Below, piece by piece: positions 45,001-56,100 of a DNA stretch of 64,000 nucleotides. The notes below the pieces were generated by a model, which did not search any database, was not told the DNA's origin, and saw only the letters and a program-made list of their open reading frames with translations. The stretch is taken from positions 3,004,097 through 3,068,096 of the forward strand of contig CAXIPT010000005.1 of the NCBI GenBank assembly GCA_964030475.1, written 5' to 3'. A program made the position numbers and the translations under genes. Positions within the stretch are counted from its first letter, which is position 1. The number at the start of each line of letters is the position of its first letter. The stretch comes from Tethya wilhelma. Lineage: Eukaryota > Porifera > Demospongiae > Tethyida > Tethyidae.

Positions 45001-48000
45001 CACTTGCATTTCTGGGTGAGCTCTGGGCAATGGCTTACCTGATGGCATGAAGGGTGTGGTTGATTTATGCAAGATTCAAAAGTTCATAATCTTGTAAAAT
45101 TTGAGTATACACATAACATGGACAAAATCAAAAGTGTTGCATCTCAATTTTTTCGACTAAAAAGGATATTTATTGTGTTTGTGCGTGTTATTTTGTGCTT
45201 ACAAAATTATACGCATGTAAGTTGCAATTAGATGACTCCTAGGCATTGGAGCTGTAAAGACTGGGATACTCCAGCTCCAATCGTCTAGACTAAGGAAGAG
45301 CTATAGACATCAGGTTCAAGATAGTATCCTACTGCTGTGGGTATTATTAGAGTGTGACACAGCATTTAGCAGTTTAATCAGAAGTCAACGGTATTCCATT
45401 ATTTGTGATGATCGATGGAGACGAACTCAACTTCAATAGAGAAGGTTTACAATGATTATTTTGGCCTTTCAGAGTTTAAAAAACCAACATCCTCTAAGAA
45501 TTGAGCCAGATATCAACCAGAAAGAGAGATAAAAATTCTCCCATTCAGTTGTTGCTCTCCATATTCTAAGACCCACAGATCATGTTCAATTAGATGGACA
45601 ACACGCATATCAACTACAATGAGAGGCACAAGTTCATACCAACTGTCAATCATAGTGTGCTAACTACATGCAGCTGTGGTTGGCAAAGAGAGGAATTATA
45701 ATCACACTCCACCAGGCATCTTTAAGTGATATCAACACCGATAGAATCTCTTCACTGATTGGATGCTGACAACCATGTTCAACAATTAAGGAGATCACAC
45801 TGCCTTTGTTACTATAGATGGAATGAGGCTATAGACATGTAGCTATAATGAAATAGTGGATTTTCAGACGGTACTCTAAATTTGTAGTCCAATGTACTAC
45901 TCAACAACAGCAGCATGCAGGAGGCCTGGCAATTAGGCTGTAAATAGAGTCATGATCATTTAGTATCGACAGAATGTACTCTAACCTTGTGTAGCTCTAC
46001 AGCTTCATCAGCTGAAGAGGTGCAAATCACAGAATATTTCTCAAGATTTCCCATAATGTACTTTTGAAGAGCAGCCACTTTATTATCCTCCGTGCAGGTC
46101 ACCACTCTCTAAGGGTAGAAACAAAATAAAAGTAAAAGCAATCAAAATCATTAATGGCTAGTGTGATCACCATTTCTGTTCCAGCTTTAAGTAGTACTTC
46201 AATTGAGCATGTCACCACTAAGTTAACATCAGTCATACATTCAACAGCAAGGGATCTAATGAGGGGAGTCCACAATGAACCCAATACAACAGTTTGGAGA
46301 GAAGGTCTCTTCTTGCAGAGTTTGATAATTTTCAGGAGCTCATGAGAAAAATTTGCTAGCAGCAAGTTTCCATCATCAATTGCCTGAAATGACAAGCACC
46401 CACAAGTAAGCATACAGTACACGTAGATCATACCATGCATATAATAATTATATTATATATTACAAGGAGTGTGGCTCGCTTCGCTCGCCACGCTCCTTAC
46501 TTGTGTATGAAGTATACTGATGTTTCCTGTAGATGCATGCAAGTATAGGCATCTGTATAATAATAACTGGACAGTGAAAGGTTAACCATGCATGCATTCA
46601 CTGCTCCTTTTTGCAATTTGGCCAGCTCAGCAATTTACCTAGCTACGTGACGTCACAGACGACCCTTTTCCGACTTCCGCCATTTTTGTACTCCAGCTCC
46701 AATCGTCTAGACTAAGGAAGAGCTATAGACATCAGGTTCAAGATAGTATCCTACTGCTGTGGGTATTATTAGAGTGTGACACAGCATTTAGCAGTTTAAT
46801 TAGAAGTCAACGGTATTCCATTATTTGTGATGATCGATGGAGACGAACTAAACTTCAAAAGAGAAGGTTTACAATGATTATTTCAGCCTTTCAGAGTTTA
46901 AAAAACCAACATCCTCTAAGAATTGAGCCAGATATCAACCAGAAAGAGAGATAAAAATTCTCCCATTCAGTTGTTGCTCTCCATATTCTAAGACCCACAG
47001 ATCATGTTCAATTAGATGGACAACACGCATATCAACTACAATGAGAGGCACAAGTTCATACCAACTGTCATTCATAGTGTGCTAACTACATGCAGCTGTG
47101 GTTGGCAAAGAGAGGAATTATAATCACACTCCGCCAGGCATCTTTAAGTGATATCAACACCGATAGAATCTCTTCACTGATTGGATGCTGACAACCATTA
47201 ACAACAATTAAGGAGCTAGATCACACTGCCTTTGCTACTATAGAGGGAATGAGGCTATAGACATGTAGCTATAATGAAATAGTGGATTTTCAGATGGTAC
47301 TCTAAATTTGAAGTCCAATGTACTACTCAACAACAGCAGCATGCAGGAGGCCTGGCAATTAGGCTGTAAATAGAGTCATGATCATTTAGTATCGACAGAA
47401 TGTACTCTAACCTTGTGTAGCTCTACAGCTTCATCAGCTGAAGAGGTGCAAATCACAGAATACTTCTCAAGATTTCCCATAATGTACTTTTGAAGAGCAG
47501 CCACTTTATTATCCTCCGTGCAGGTCACCACTCTCTAAGGGTAGAAACAAAATAAAAGTAAAAGCAATCAAAATCATTAATGGCTAGTGTGATCACCATT
47601 TCTGTTCCGGCTTTAAGTAGTACTTCAATTGAGCATGTTATCACTAAGTTAACATCAGTCATACATTCAACAGCAAGGGATCTAATGAGGGGAGTCCACA
47701 ATGAACCCAATACAACAGTTTGGAGAGAAGGTCTCTTCTTGCAGAGTTTGATAATTTTCAGGAGCTCATCAGAAAAATTTGCTAGCAGCAAGTTTCCATC
47801 ATCAATTGCCTGAAATGACAAGCACACACAAGTAAGCATACAGTACACGTAGATCATACCATGCATATAATAATTATATTATATATGTCCACTCGTATTG
47901 TACCAGTTTTGATATGGTGCTCAAGTCGAGAGCCCCTCTCTGAACAAGCCTCAATAAGGCTGGAGGAGTGCCCACCACCACTGATACACCATTGATGATT

Positions 48001-51000
48001 TGATACATTGCCTAACATAATAATCATTGTTTTTCAGTAACAAAAACTATCAATGAGCTAACAAAAATTTATGAATGAGCTGCAAACCTCTGTTTCTCCT
48101 CCACAGTACACACAACAGCATCTGTAGATTAGCATTTCAATGCAATAAACAATTTACATTGTAACAAATGTAATAATTCTAACCGAAATCTATTCTCTGC
48201 ATTCACTAAAGACATAATTCTCTGAGCTTGCAAATGAACACTCCTAGCTTGCCAACTAGAATGAACCAGTACAAGAAGGTTTGGCTGGAAAGAAAGGCAG
48301 AGACAAATTACATCGTTTACAATACTTTCCAATGAATTGCTTATTTGGGTGCAGATATGTGGTGAGACAAGGTATCAAATGCGTTATCAGACAAATCTTC
48401 TAAATCTGTGTCAATATATTCCTTGCATTGAGTCAAAATGAACTCTTAGCATGCAAAATACCAGTGGATATTGTGAACCAGCTTTATAATGCACTCAGTA
48501 CAACTAACACACTGAACATACCATGTCCCTACACATGATGGCAGACACAACCAGTGGAATGAGATAGGCTAAAGTCTTTCCACTTTCAGGAGGTGCAATG
48601 GCTAGGACACTTTGACCAGTAGATACAAAGGGCCAGGTGTATGCTTGAACACTTGAAGGTCTACAAAAACCAAGAGCAGCCAATTCCTACAGTTCAGAGA
48701 ACAGTGTGGTATGTAAAAAAAGGATTGTGCAGTTTTTGGGGGACATTTTCCCATAATAATTATAGTATGTATCACATTATTAAAAAAACGATCATGTATA
48801 ATTATACTTGAGATGTGCAATGTACTATTGATGAATTGTAATTACTTTACAAATAGAAGTAGGGAACCCAGCAGACTCCAAGGTCCATGCAGGATCTAAA
48901 TCTGTTTCAGCTTCTACATAAAATCTATGCGAGAAGACTGGGAGTCTTTCCTATAGACAAAAACAACAAACTGATTAAGCTATACTCAATAGACACTTGT
49001 TTGATTACTGACGATAGGTCCAGTGTCCAGGGTGTCCCCTGCAGGGTCCACAGATGTCACTCGAACAGGTAGAGCTTGTCCACACAAGGTAGAAGGACGC
49101 TAAATGCAAGTGCGATAAGACCAGTGGTTTCAAGCAAACTAGGTGCCAGGCTCTTCAGTCAAAGAATGGAGATACTTATACTACTAAAAGTCGATCTGGT
49201 TTGAGAATGCCGCTGGAAGTGAATTAATGACATTCATAACCATACTTTTTCTATAGGCCAAATAGCTAACTTTTTATTGGTAAGGCATAGAAAGCTGAAA
49301 AAGCAACCAAAAGGACAGGAAGATCGAGCGCTTTCCAATGGTACTTGAAATTTTGAAATCGGTTGGATATTATTCAAGTTTTTCTACCGGCATTCTCAAA
49401 CCAGATGGACTTTTAAATTAGTCAAATTTCACTCTAGAATGCTATTGATGATTCATGGTCAGAGAAAAACATAGATGTTAATGTTAGCAGCTAGGTACTT
49501 ATACATTCTACTAAGTTAAATGCATAGAGACATTGAATAAGAATGAAGATTATCGCAATTAGACTCTTATTCACTTTCTGCTATATTTCTAAAACAAGTG
49601 TGAAGGTTGCATGCTAAGGCCCTTGTGTGCAGCAGTACCTTGTCAGAATGCTTGTTTATAGTAAAAATTTTGAAAAAATAAGTAGTGTAGGAATGGGCAG
49701 TGCGATAAAAAGTATTGGAACAAGGTAGGGTCTCAGTTTCGGCAAATGAATACTTCATTTTATAACCCTCATATGGATTTTTCAGTGTCGTGTTGCAATA
49801 ATCTGTACACTATAATAGTACCATAGCTTATTGCATTGGTTCACTATTATTTGGCTAAGCAATGGAGTAAACTATAATAGACAGGAAAATGAAGTAGTCA
49901 TGTGCCGAAACTGAGACCCTACCTTGTTCCAATACTTTTTACCGCACTGCCCATTCCTACACTACTTTACTACTTGTTCATTCACTTTTTTCAACACTAC
50001 AGTGTGGAGACTATCAGAGATTGGTTAGTCTCTACAAAAAGCTTGAGTCTCAGCTACATGCACTTCATTATGCTAGAGGCTAGTGCGCATGCGCATAATA
50101 ATGCCACTTGGATAATGACCTTTGAACTCTACCTACAAAGATGGCTGCATTGTAGCACATGAATTTATACACTAAGTTTCAAAGCTTTCTAGTTTTGTTC
50201 AGGCCTATTTACGATGAAAACGAGTATAAAGGAACGTACTACCCAAGAAAAGAACTTACTTTGTGGCGTCAAAGTTGGCTCAACACTTTCTGGTTCTCTG
50301 GAAATCGTTTTCAAGTAAGTCAGTTAGAAGTAAGTAAGTAAGTTAGGAGAACAAAATTGCACTAGTGTGGCTTCTCACAAGCGCTCTCTCTTTACGAGTG
50401 ATCAGAAAAGTTTCAGCAAAGTTTAAGCCTTCCATGCAGTTGGTTTTCTGTAAAGGAGAGCCTCTGAGCAAGTTTGAAGCCTCTACTTTGTGTTGTTAGA
50501 TTTTTATGGCGATAAATATTTTGTATTGTGTCTATGGGACAGTCGGCCCATTCCTACTATACGTACTACCGTACGTATGATAAGTGTGAAAATGAAATAA
50601 TTAAGACCAAAAGTTTTGTATACTCTTCTTAAACCTCTACTAAATCTAGTATTCCTACCTTAAAACTAGATGCAGATAATTCACCATGATCACTAGAAGA
50701 AGTTGCAAGCCCTGCCCTCAAGAGCTCCTTGTTTAGGTTCACCTATAACAATTATAACAGAAATGATCAATACAAGCTTTAATTACCGAGCTACAAAACC
50801 TTAATACTAACAGGCCTATTTCCAACTTTGTTGCAGCAATGTAGTGTTACATAGTCAGAAGGACCAAACTCAGCATCTACAATAATTTCTTGGTTAGGGG
50901 CACACGCACAAAGCACTTTGAAGAATTCCATTGCTTCATCACTCCAACATTTTTTCTCTGAGCTATATACTGTGGTTGGCTTGATACCATTTAACCAATA

Positions 51001-52457
51001 TTGTTCAGCTACACCAGGAAACGACATGAATCCAGGAAGCAAGTACAATCTATGCAGAAAAATTACAAAAAATAAAACATTAGGTACACTTCTGAGAATA
51101 CTTACTGCTGAACAGGAACCACCACCCATCGTCCTTCATCAATTAGAAACACCCTGAATAAGAAAAAAAATGCAAACACCAATCAAGAGCTATTCTGGTG
51201 AACTACTTGTACAATGCATCGCATCCCACTTGCAGAAACAATAATTTTGTACAGCCTAGTATATTATATATATATATATATATATATATGTTTTTTTGTT
51301 TTTGTTGTTGGTAAAGGTCATTGGTAAAAAATCTCTGGTCTAGTATCAACCTTTACCAGAATATCTTTACATTATCATCCATTAAGCAATCAGTATGCAA
51401 AATCAGAGGAGGTTCGACATGGTTGAGCTTAATTTCCTTGACCTTTCACAAAAGTCCTCCATGCGTATATATAAAGTATTGAACACATGGAGGACGTGGA
51501 CTACTTTAATTACATAAGGTCAAGCAAAAGTCAACTGTGTCGAACCTCCTCTGATGCAAAATACCCACCAACCCGTGTTTCACAGACTAACTAACTAAGA
51601 CACAGTCAAGATATGAGACGTATACAGTGGAACTCCACTGAATAAAGCAGAATACCCAAGTCTTGATTGTAACTCCATACACTTCAATACTTAAGCAACC
51701 CCTGAACTACAGACACCCTGCAGAAAACCCACAACATTAGAAATTGCATGATATTGTATAGAAGATACTAGCTCGCTGCCGATAATTTCTAGTGATGGTA
51801 GAGGATTGCTAAGACAACGAAGAAGCCACCAAGACAAGTTCTATTATAGAGAGTGTGGTCTACATCTATGCATTATGGACAAGATGTATGATCTGTAATT
51901 GAGAGGTTCTACTGTAAATGCATGCAGGCTATAAGTATTGCTTGACAAGGTGTCTTGGTTGACTAAAAACATTCTAAAATGATTTACTCTGCACGTTTGC
52001 TGAATGATTTAGATGACAAGAGGCTGTGTACTTCAGCACGATAGAAAGTGGTTTCCTCCATTTTCACAATACATCTGTCTCCAACTGCAAGAGCATGATT
52101 AGGGAATACCTAAACAGCACAAAATCCAACAACAAAAAAATAAGCACCTTTTAACATAAACCACATACAGGATTCATACAAAATTTTATTTGTGGGAATC
52201 GAAATATCCGCAACTTTGCCAATGAAGCAAAAAAATAGCAAGAGCTAAGAAAGTAAGTAAAAACAGTATCACCTTGGTTTGGCAAGAAATATACTTCTTC
52301 ATGAGAGCTTTTGCTTTCAGCATATCATCTTCTTTACACAGCCATACAGACCCCTTGTCTGATAGCTGAAAAGAAACAATTCTGTTTAGCACTGAAACAA
52401 ACAAAAAAAAAACAGCAGCAGCCCAAAACTTACACTGAGAATCTTGGCAGAGACCAT
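33012..52457 (-). CDS. TDRD12: TDRD12-like Tudor/DEAD-like helicase/CS protein of the piRNA pathway
   Basis: Animal TDRD12 acts in germline piRNA biogenesis. I resolve 45 phase-consistent exons, about 1737 aa with both copies of the duplicated pair. From the N-terminus: extended Tudor (52457-50659; AVGDRCIVKM, VFLIDEGRWVVVPVQQLYLLPGF); helicase with Q-motif (LGFCRPSSVQAYTWP), motif I APPESGKT and VVVGTPPALL (48686-47904); exon pair 47809-47597 and 47534-47412, repeated at 46383-46171 and 46108-45986; helicase C-part (43301-42540; SHLIHYSYP); Tudor 2 (42316-39948; VCHVSNATRLWVSL, VRLVDIG); Tudor 3 (39867-37989; WYRGQILEV, IFFIDYGDTDWV); a helical region (37918-34791); a CS/p23-like domain (33887-33437; ILWRQTNSYVILTVLL, VIIKLTKNDANRWPRL); and an acidic tail to TAG 33012. 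Motif II reads IDDGN, not DEAD. The donor at 49013 (GTCAGT) is weak. Confidence 0.86.
33307..33406. mobile_element. ~100-bp foldback element
   Basis: Inverted ends AGATAATAGAGACTT and AAGTCTCTATTATCT flank a ~50-bp centre. The outer TACCAT/ATGGTA differ by a 3-base indel. It lies in the last TDRD12-like intron. Confidence 0.65.
34366..34556. mobile_element. MITE-like foldback, TACCGTA-end variant
   Basis: The ends read TACTGTAAATCATGAAATTT and, reversed, TACCGTAAATTGTGAAAATT. The interior alternates AAATTTTCGT words in both orientations, like the TATAGC family but with a different terminal word. It lies in a TDRD12-like intron. Confidence 0.6.
35641..35850. mobile_element. MITE-like foldback, TACCGTATAGC family, copy 4
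   Basis: Starts TACCGTATAGCTCAAAATTT and ends with the inverse of TACCATATAGCTCCAAATTT. The interior is full of CACGAAAATT words on both strands. It lies in a TDRD12-like intron, as the 20321 copy does in a lipase intron. Confidence 0.75.
36552..36760. mobile_element. MITE-like foldback, TATAGCGGG subfamily, copy 5
   Basis: TATAGCGGGAAAGTTTC at 36557 and its inverse ending near 36755. The interior is closely similar to the 7249 copy (GGGGTTTAACTTTC, ACGATCCATC), so the two are recent relatives. Confidence 0.78.
38838..39156. mobile_element. Foldback element with two nested inverted pairs
   Basis: Outer arms TTTAGAACTCAAAATTTG (38837-38854) and inverse (39137-39154). Inner arms CAGGGTCAGACACTGAG (38918-38934) and inverse (39060-39076). 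No coding capacity. Inside a TDRD12-like intron. Confidence 0.65.
43872..43880 (+). promoter_or_regulatory. TATA box of the nested secreted-protein gene
   Basis: TATATAAAG lies 76 bp before ATG 43956, leaving room for a start site near 43905 and a ~50-base leader. It is the clearest TATA box in the window. Confidence 0.65.
43956..44339 (+). CDS. Small secreted Lys/Ser/Thr-rich protein, nested antisense in a TDRD12-like intron
   Basis: Single exon, 127 aa, no family recognised. Residues 1-26 form a classical signal peptide (hydrophobic core LLVIALIVGIIMM, likely cleavage after DVSA). The mature part opens with a strongly basic KRGRGKKKKNR stretch, then polar residues, a KST tandem repeat at about residues 55-69, a Thr/Glu linker, and a hydrophobic C-terminus with Cys 107, 113, 120 and 123. 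It sits on the plus strand in the intron between minus-strand exons 43301 and 45986. A TATA box lies upstream at 43872 and AATAAA downstream at 44501, so it looks like a complete transcription unit. Its composition (Lys/Ser-rich, secreted) resembles biomineral-associated or antimicrobial peptides, but that is speculation. Confidence 0.75.
   Translation: MARFTTLLVIALIVGIIMMDLPDVSAKRGRGKKKKNREQNNRLQDDDKSSYSKSKSTKSTKSTKSTKSTDAPTTTEEPGSAMPSNGADLANLLSDIVALILDNASTCDSTGACAILDIDCFFCLIGV
44501..44506 (+). terminator. Polyadenylation signal of the nested gene
   Basis: AATAAA 162 bp after the TAG at 44337-44339, on the same strand and followed by T-rich sequence. It is consistent with a short 3' untranslated region. 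Confidence 0.5.
45267..47886 (-). repeat. Tandem ~1.2-kb duplication carrying two helicase exons of the TDRD12-like gene
   Basis: Units 45267-46460 and 46689-47886 are about 98% alike by eye and are separated by 228 unique bases. Each carries a 213-nt and a 123-nt exon, both phase 0, with intact splice sites. The encoded 112-residue segments differ at two positions (SHELL/SDELL, NLVVTC/NLVITC). If both are spliced, the helicase would hold its motif II/III region twice without frame disruption. There is no N at the joint, unlike the lipase duplication. Confidence 0.85.
46463..46505. repeat. Strong hairpin in the spacer between the duplicated units
   Basis: ACAAGGAGTGTGGC pairs with GCCACGCTCCTTACTTGT across a CGCTTCGCTCG loop. 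It lies immediately after the first unit's end. Confidence 0.75.
49184..49415. mobile_element. MITE-like element, 28-bp inverted ends
   Basis: CTGGTTTGAGAATGCCG at the left end (to 49212) and its inverse from 49388, extended outward by AAAAGTC(G/C)AT. The centre has no coding capacity. In a TDRD12-like intron. Confidence 0.75.
49677..49976. mobile_element. Foldback element with ~87-bp inverted arms
   Basis: Arms 49677-49763 and 49886-49976 are inverted with about 5-6 differences (core GGAATGGGCAGTGCG and TTGGAACAAGGTAGGG). The 122-bp loop is unique. A lone CCCATTCCTAC recurs near 50550, so the original element may have been larger. Confidence 0.75.
50084..50130 (+). promoter_or_regulatory. 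Promoter-like cluster inside a TDRD12-like intron
   Basis: A perfect TGCGCATGCGCA (50084-50095) is followed about 45 bp later by a YY1-like AAGATGGCTGC, the same combination seen at real gene starts in this window. The plus-strand frame that follows is short and has no family features. Confidence 0.35.
51260..51289. repeat. TA dinucleotide microsatellite
   Basis: Uninterrupted TA repeat in a TDRD12-like intron. Confidence 0.85.
51402..51555. mobile_element. Small MITE-like element, 18-bp inverted ends
   Basis: ATCAGAGGAGGTTCGACA and its exact inverse bound 154 bp. Nested pairs inside (TGACCTT/AAGGTCA and TCCTCCATG/CATGGAGGA) let the whole element fold. Confidence 0.75.
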
Positions 52458-53145
52458 ATAGCTAGCTACTGCTGACAACTTACAGCTACAGCAGAAGATC
52501 GTAGCTGTCAACTTGCATGCATTCGTACCGTCAATGCAGATGATGTGGCGAAGTACTAAAGTGGCAGAGATCTGACCACGTGCTCTGGACCACGTGGCTA
52601 TGGGGCTCGGCCTGGCGCCCCGCCCAGTGCCCGCCCTCATACGGTCACATGATTGACCCACATCATTGCGCATGCTCGAACTCGTAATTATGGAGCCAGG
52701 TTCTGCAGAAATATCACTGTGTACCCAGAGTATAATATTATACTACACCATCAAGAGTACTCTTGATACCATGGAAGGGACCATCACATTGCAGTGATGT
52801 GTCCTAGTCTCCACCCAGGCGAAAGAGATAGGTGAATCCTTGTTTAAAGTTAATTAACATGAGCATCAAACAAGTTTCAATGAAAATTCTACAAAAAAAT
52901 TATGAGGTGTATAGCATTGGCAAAAAACAACAAAATGCATGCTAGAAAACAATGGCAGCACTTAAGCTATTTTTGAATGAATGCATTAAGTAACTGTACA
53001 ATGAGATCCAATGTATGAAGGTGTGGATTTCGAGAATTGAAAAGTAACAAAGAGAGTCTAAGGAATGATCCCTAAAAAAATATTAGTTCAAAATAATGTA
53101 ATACAAAATACACAAGTGGATTTTATGCATTTTCCCCCTTCTTTT
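52458..53145. other. Spacer between YAP 3' end and the TDRD12-like start
   Basis: It holds the TDRD12-like promoter: GTCACATGA (52644-52652) and a partial NRF1 word TGCGCATGC (52667-52675), within the only locally GC-rich stretch (about 52590-52640). The remainder up to 53145 is AT-rich and shows no exon. Confidence 0.5.
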
Positions 53146-56100
53146 CTATACCCACGCCAGTCCAAGTAGATCAGAACTGTCCATTTGTTCAGGTTCTTGC
53201 ATAGGTTGATCTGTAGACAGGGAGGAGTGAACCATGCTTTCCTCTGATTGACTATACGGCATTGCTGTGACTCCAAGGCCAGAGTCGTGTGATGCTTGAC
53301 GTTCGTGGCTACTACTTGATAAGTAGGGATCATTATAGAGAGTGACTGGTGGTACTCTACCAGCTTCACTGCCGCTTATCATACCCTGTTGGAGCATCTG
53401 ATCTTGACGCTGCATTTCAAAGGGCGATCTTTGGTGCATCTCTTTATCAGTAGCTTGTAGCTGTTGGTGAAGGCCGACATTTTGTGGTGGTGTATAATTA
53501 GGGAACTGAGAATGACCCACTCCACGAGGCATTCCTCCGTGAAATGAATAGGAGTGTTGATGCTGGGGGGTTGAGGGATGAAACCAACTTGTGGTACGAT
53601 TTTTATGATTCACGTAATAGGGCTCCCCTTCTGCAGTGAAGGCCTTTTGCCAGCCTTCAGGGAGAGGAATGTTGTCCAGGGACGACTGTTGGGGGGCCAG
53701 GTGTTGGGGAACAGGTGGCGGCTGCTGCTGTTGCTGTCCTTGTGACTGGCTAGGGTATGGGGGCATTGGATGGTGGCTATGAGGGGGTATATGCATGGAG
53801 GGTCGGCCATGACGGGCCATCACTTTACGAGGATCTTCCCAAGTAGTTGTCCTTGTATTGTGACTGGAGTGAAAAAAATAGGAGAAACACACAGTCAGTG
53901 AAATGAACACGTACACTCTTTGAGAAGTATAATTTTTGTCATACATTATAGCCAGATGAAATAACGTCTCAAAAGAGCACACAGGTTTTCGGTTTAGATT
54001 ACAATTCTAAATAATGAATACTGTACCAGTGCAGGTTTTCAATGACTTAATTGTACGTACAGTTGCACTCAACTGTTATATTGCCATTGAAACCTAGCTC
54101 TCTCCCTTCCTTTTTTGTCTGTCAATGTATTTGTGGAAAGAGAGAGCCTAGCTGGGAGCAAGGTCACCCAATAATAGAGTTAAGACTCTGATGGCTGTCA
54201 CAATTCCTTAATGGCTACTAGTTTTGCATCACACCACAGTCAAAAGCTGAGAGAGCTGTAAGTGGTTATTTTACGAGAAAAAGGGTATACAAATCTTTAT
54301 TTGTTTGGTAAACCATCAATGATGTGCTTGATTTGCTATACAAGCAAGATCTACATCTAACTTTTGAGTAAATGCAAGGGTTGTGGAAAATACAGTGGCC
54401 ACAGTAAGTCGGCACTCCATGGAGCAACTTGGTTACAAGTTAAGCAGGTACGTGTCATGAGCCACACATAAAAACACTGGCCAGAAAGCTCATGTCCTTG
54501 GATTTCCATAAACTTCAATGATTTAATGTTTCAAGCATTTCCAATTAGATTTGAGCTACTATAACCATAAGAACAAGATACCTAGCACAGTAAAATTACT
54601 AAATCTTGAGTTTTTCTTACCAGACACTCATAAAACAGCATCAATAAGGAGGTCAAAGGACAAGTCTACATTCATGTTTACTCCGACGTTATTCATGTGA
54701 TAACTCTGACCAGACTCTCCCCTTCCCTGCTATGAGTGAAAGATGGAAGGGGAGAGCCTGGGCATGCTCAAAGCTAATATCTCAGCATGTACACCATCTT
54801 ACAAACTTAAACATATTCTAGTGAGACACTGTAGCTACCATTCTTTGTGACTGACAGCCAGACAGACACACCAAATGACCCACATCTGTGTAGATGCACA
54901 CCAATGGTTAATAATCTGACATATATACTGCTATGTTGTACCATCAAGTTATTACTGATAACTACGAACAGACTGTAGCAAATGTCAGTGTCCCTTGACA
55001 ATTGCAATGCTACTGAATTAATTAACTGTACCATATGTGCAACATACTAAAACAAATTGCACATTTCAAGGGCCATTAAGTTCACAAAGGAAATAGATTA
55101 GCAGCATGAGTAAGCTCAACTAGCACTAGTTAAGAGAAAGAAAAAACGAACCAAACCCAAGCTACCATGACTGTGTGGACATATGGCCTATTACGTAATA
55201 TTACACAATCTTGATATTAAGTGCCACAGCAGGAGCTTGTATGTGTTGCACTGCTCAAAAGCTCCTGTTAAGAGTTAAGGTTGAATGAGATTCACCTGGA
55301 AGAGCACATACTACATAAATGACGGAGAGAGTGTATAGCTTCTAACTTATGCAGATACTCCCGTAGCACAGTTATAGTCTGGTCTTAGAAATTTCTATAA
55401 GGTGCCTTAGTTACATAAGCAAATAGATGTTTATAATAAACCAATTCTCCTGACTAGAAATATACACACATGAGCAAACATGACTACAATATCAATTTAC
55501 GTTAACAATATCCCTGGAGGTGTAATAAGAGATCTTAAAATATACCTACCATTGCTACACCCATGCTGGGAACTGTAAATTACACTTGACACACCAGATT
55601 ACACAATGATTGTAACTGTAGTATACTAATTAAACACTACATAAACAGTTGCAAGTATCTACATGCACATACTCCCACTCCCATGATGGGACACACCCAC
55701 ACAAAAGAGAGAGAGAGAGAGAGAGAGAGAGATGGGTGTTAAACTAACAACATCAAGTTGCAGCAGATGGATGCAATTCTCTTATATATGAACTACATAA
55801 TCAAACACTTGTCTCTGACAATATCTTGCTTAAGCCTCTTTATGGCCACTTTGGGTCTAGTGACGTTACTTTAAAATATGGACATATTTATGGAACACTT
55901 TAAAATGGGTCTACTGTCTTCACTCATAAAATATGGACAACTCACTCCATCATTATGGTATATAGTGTATTTGATAGTGTAAGATCTCTTGCTATTCATG
56001 GGTAGTATCAAATTTCATTGAGGGTAATTAGGCGATGTCAACAGTAGCTCTAGATTAACCATTAGGCACCAGCAGTGCTCTAATGTGCTCCTTACTAGCT

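Noticed and set aside
52386..52673. Longer N-terminus of the TDRD12-like protein from the open frame up to 52673
   Set aside because: The segment above ATG 52457 overlaps promoter-like GC-rich sequence and shows no Tudor-family similarity; it is more likely leader sequence.
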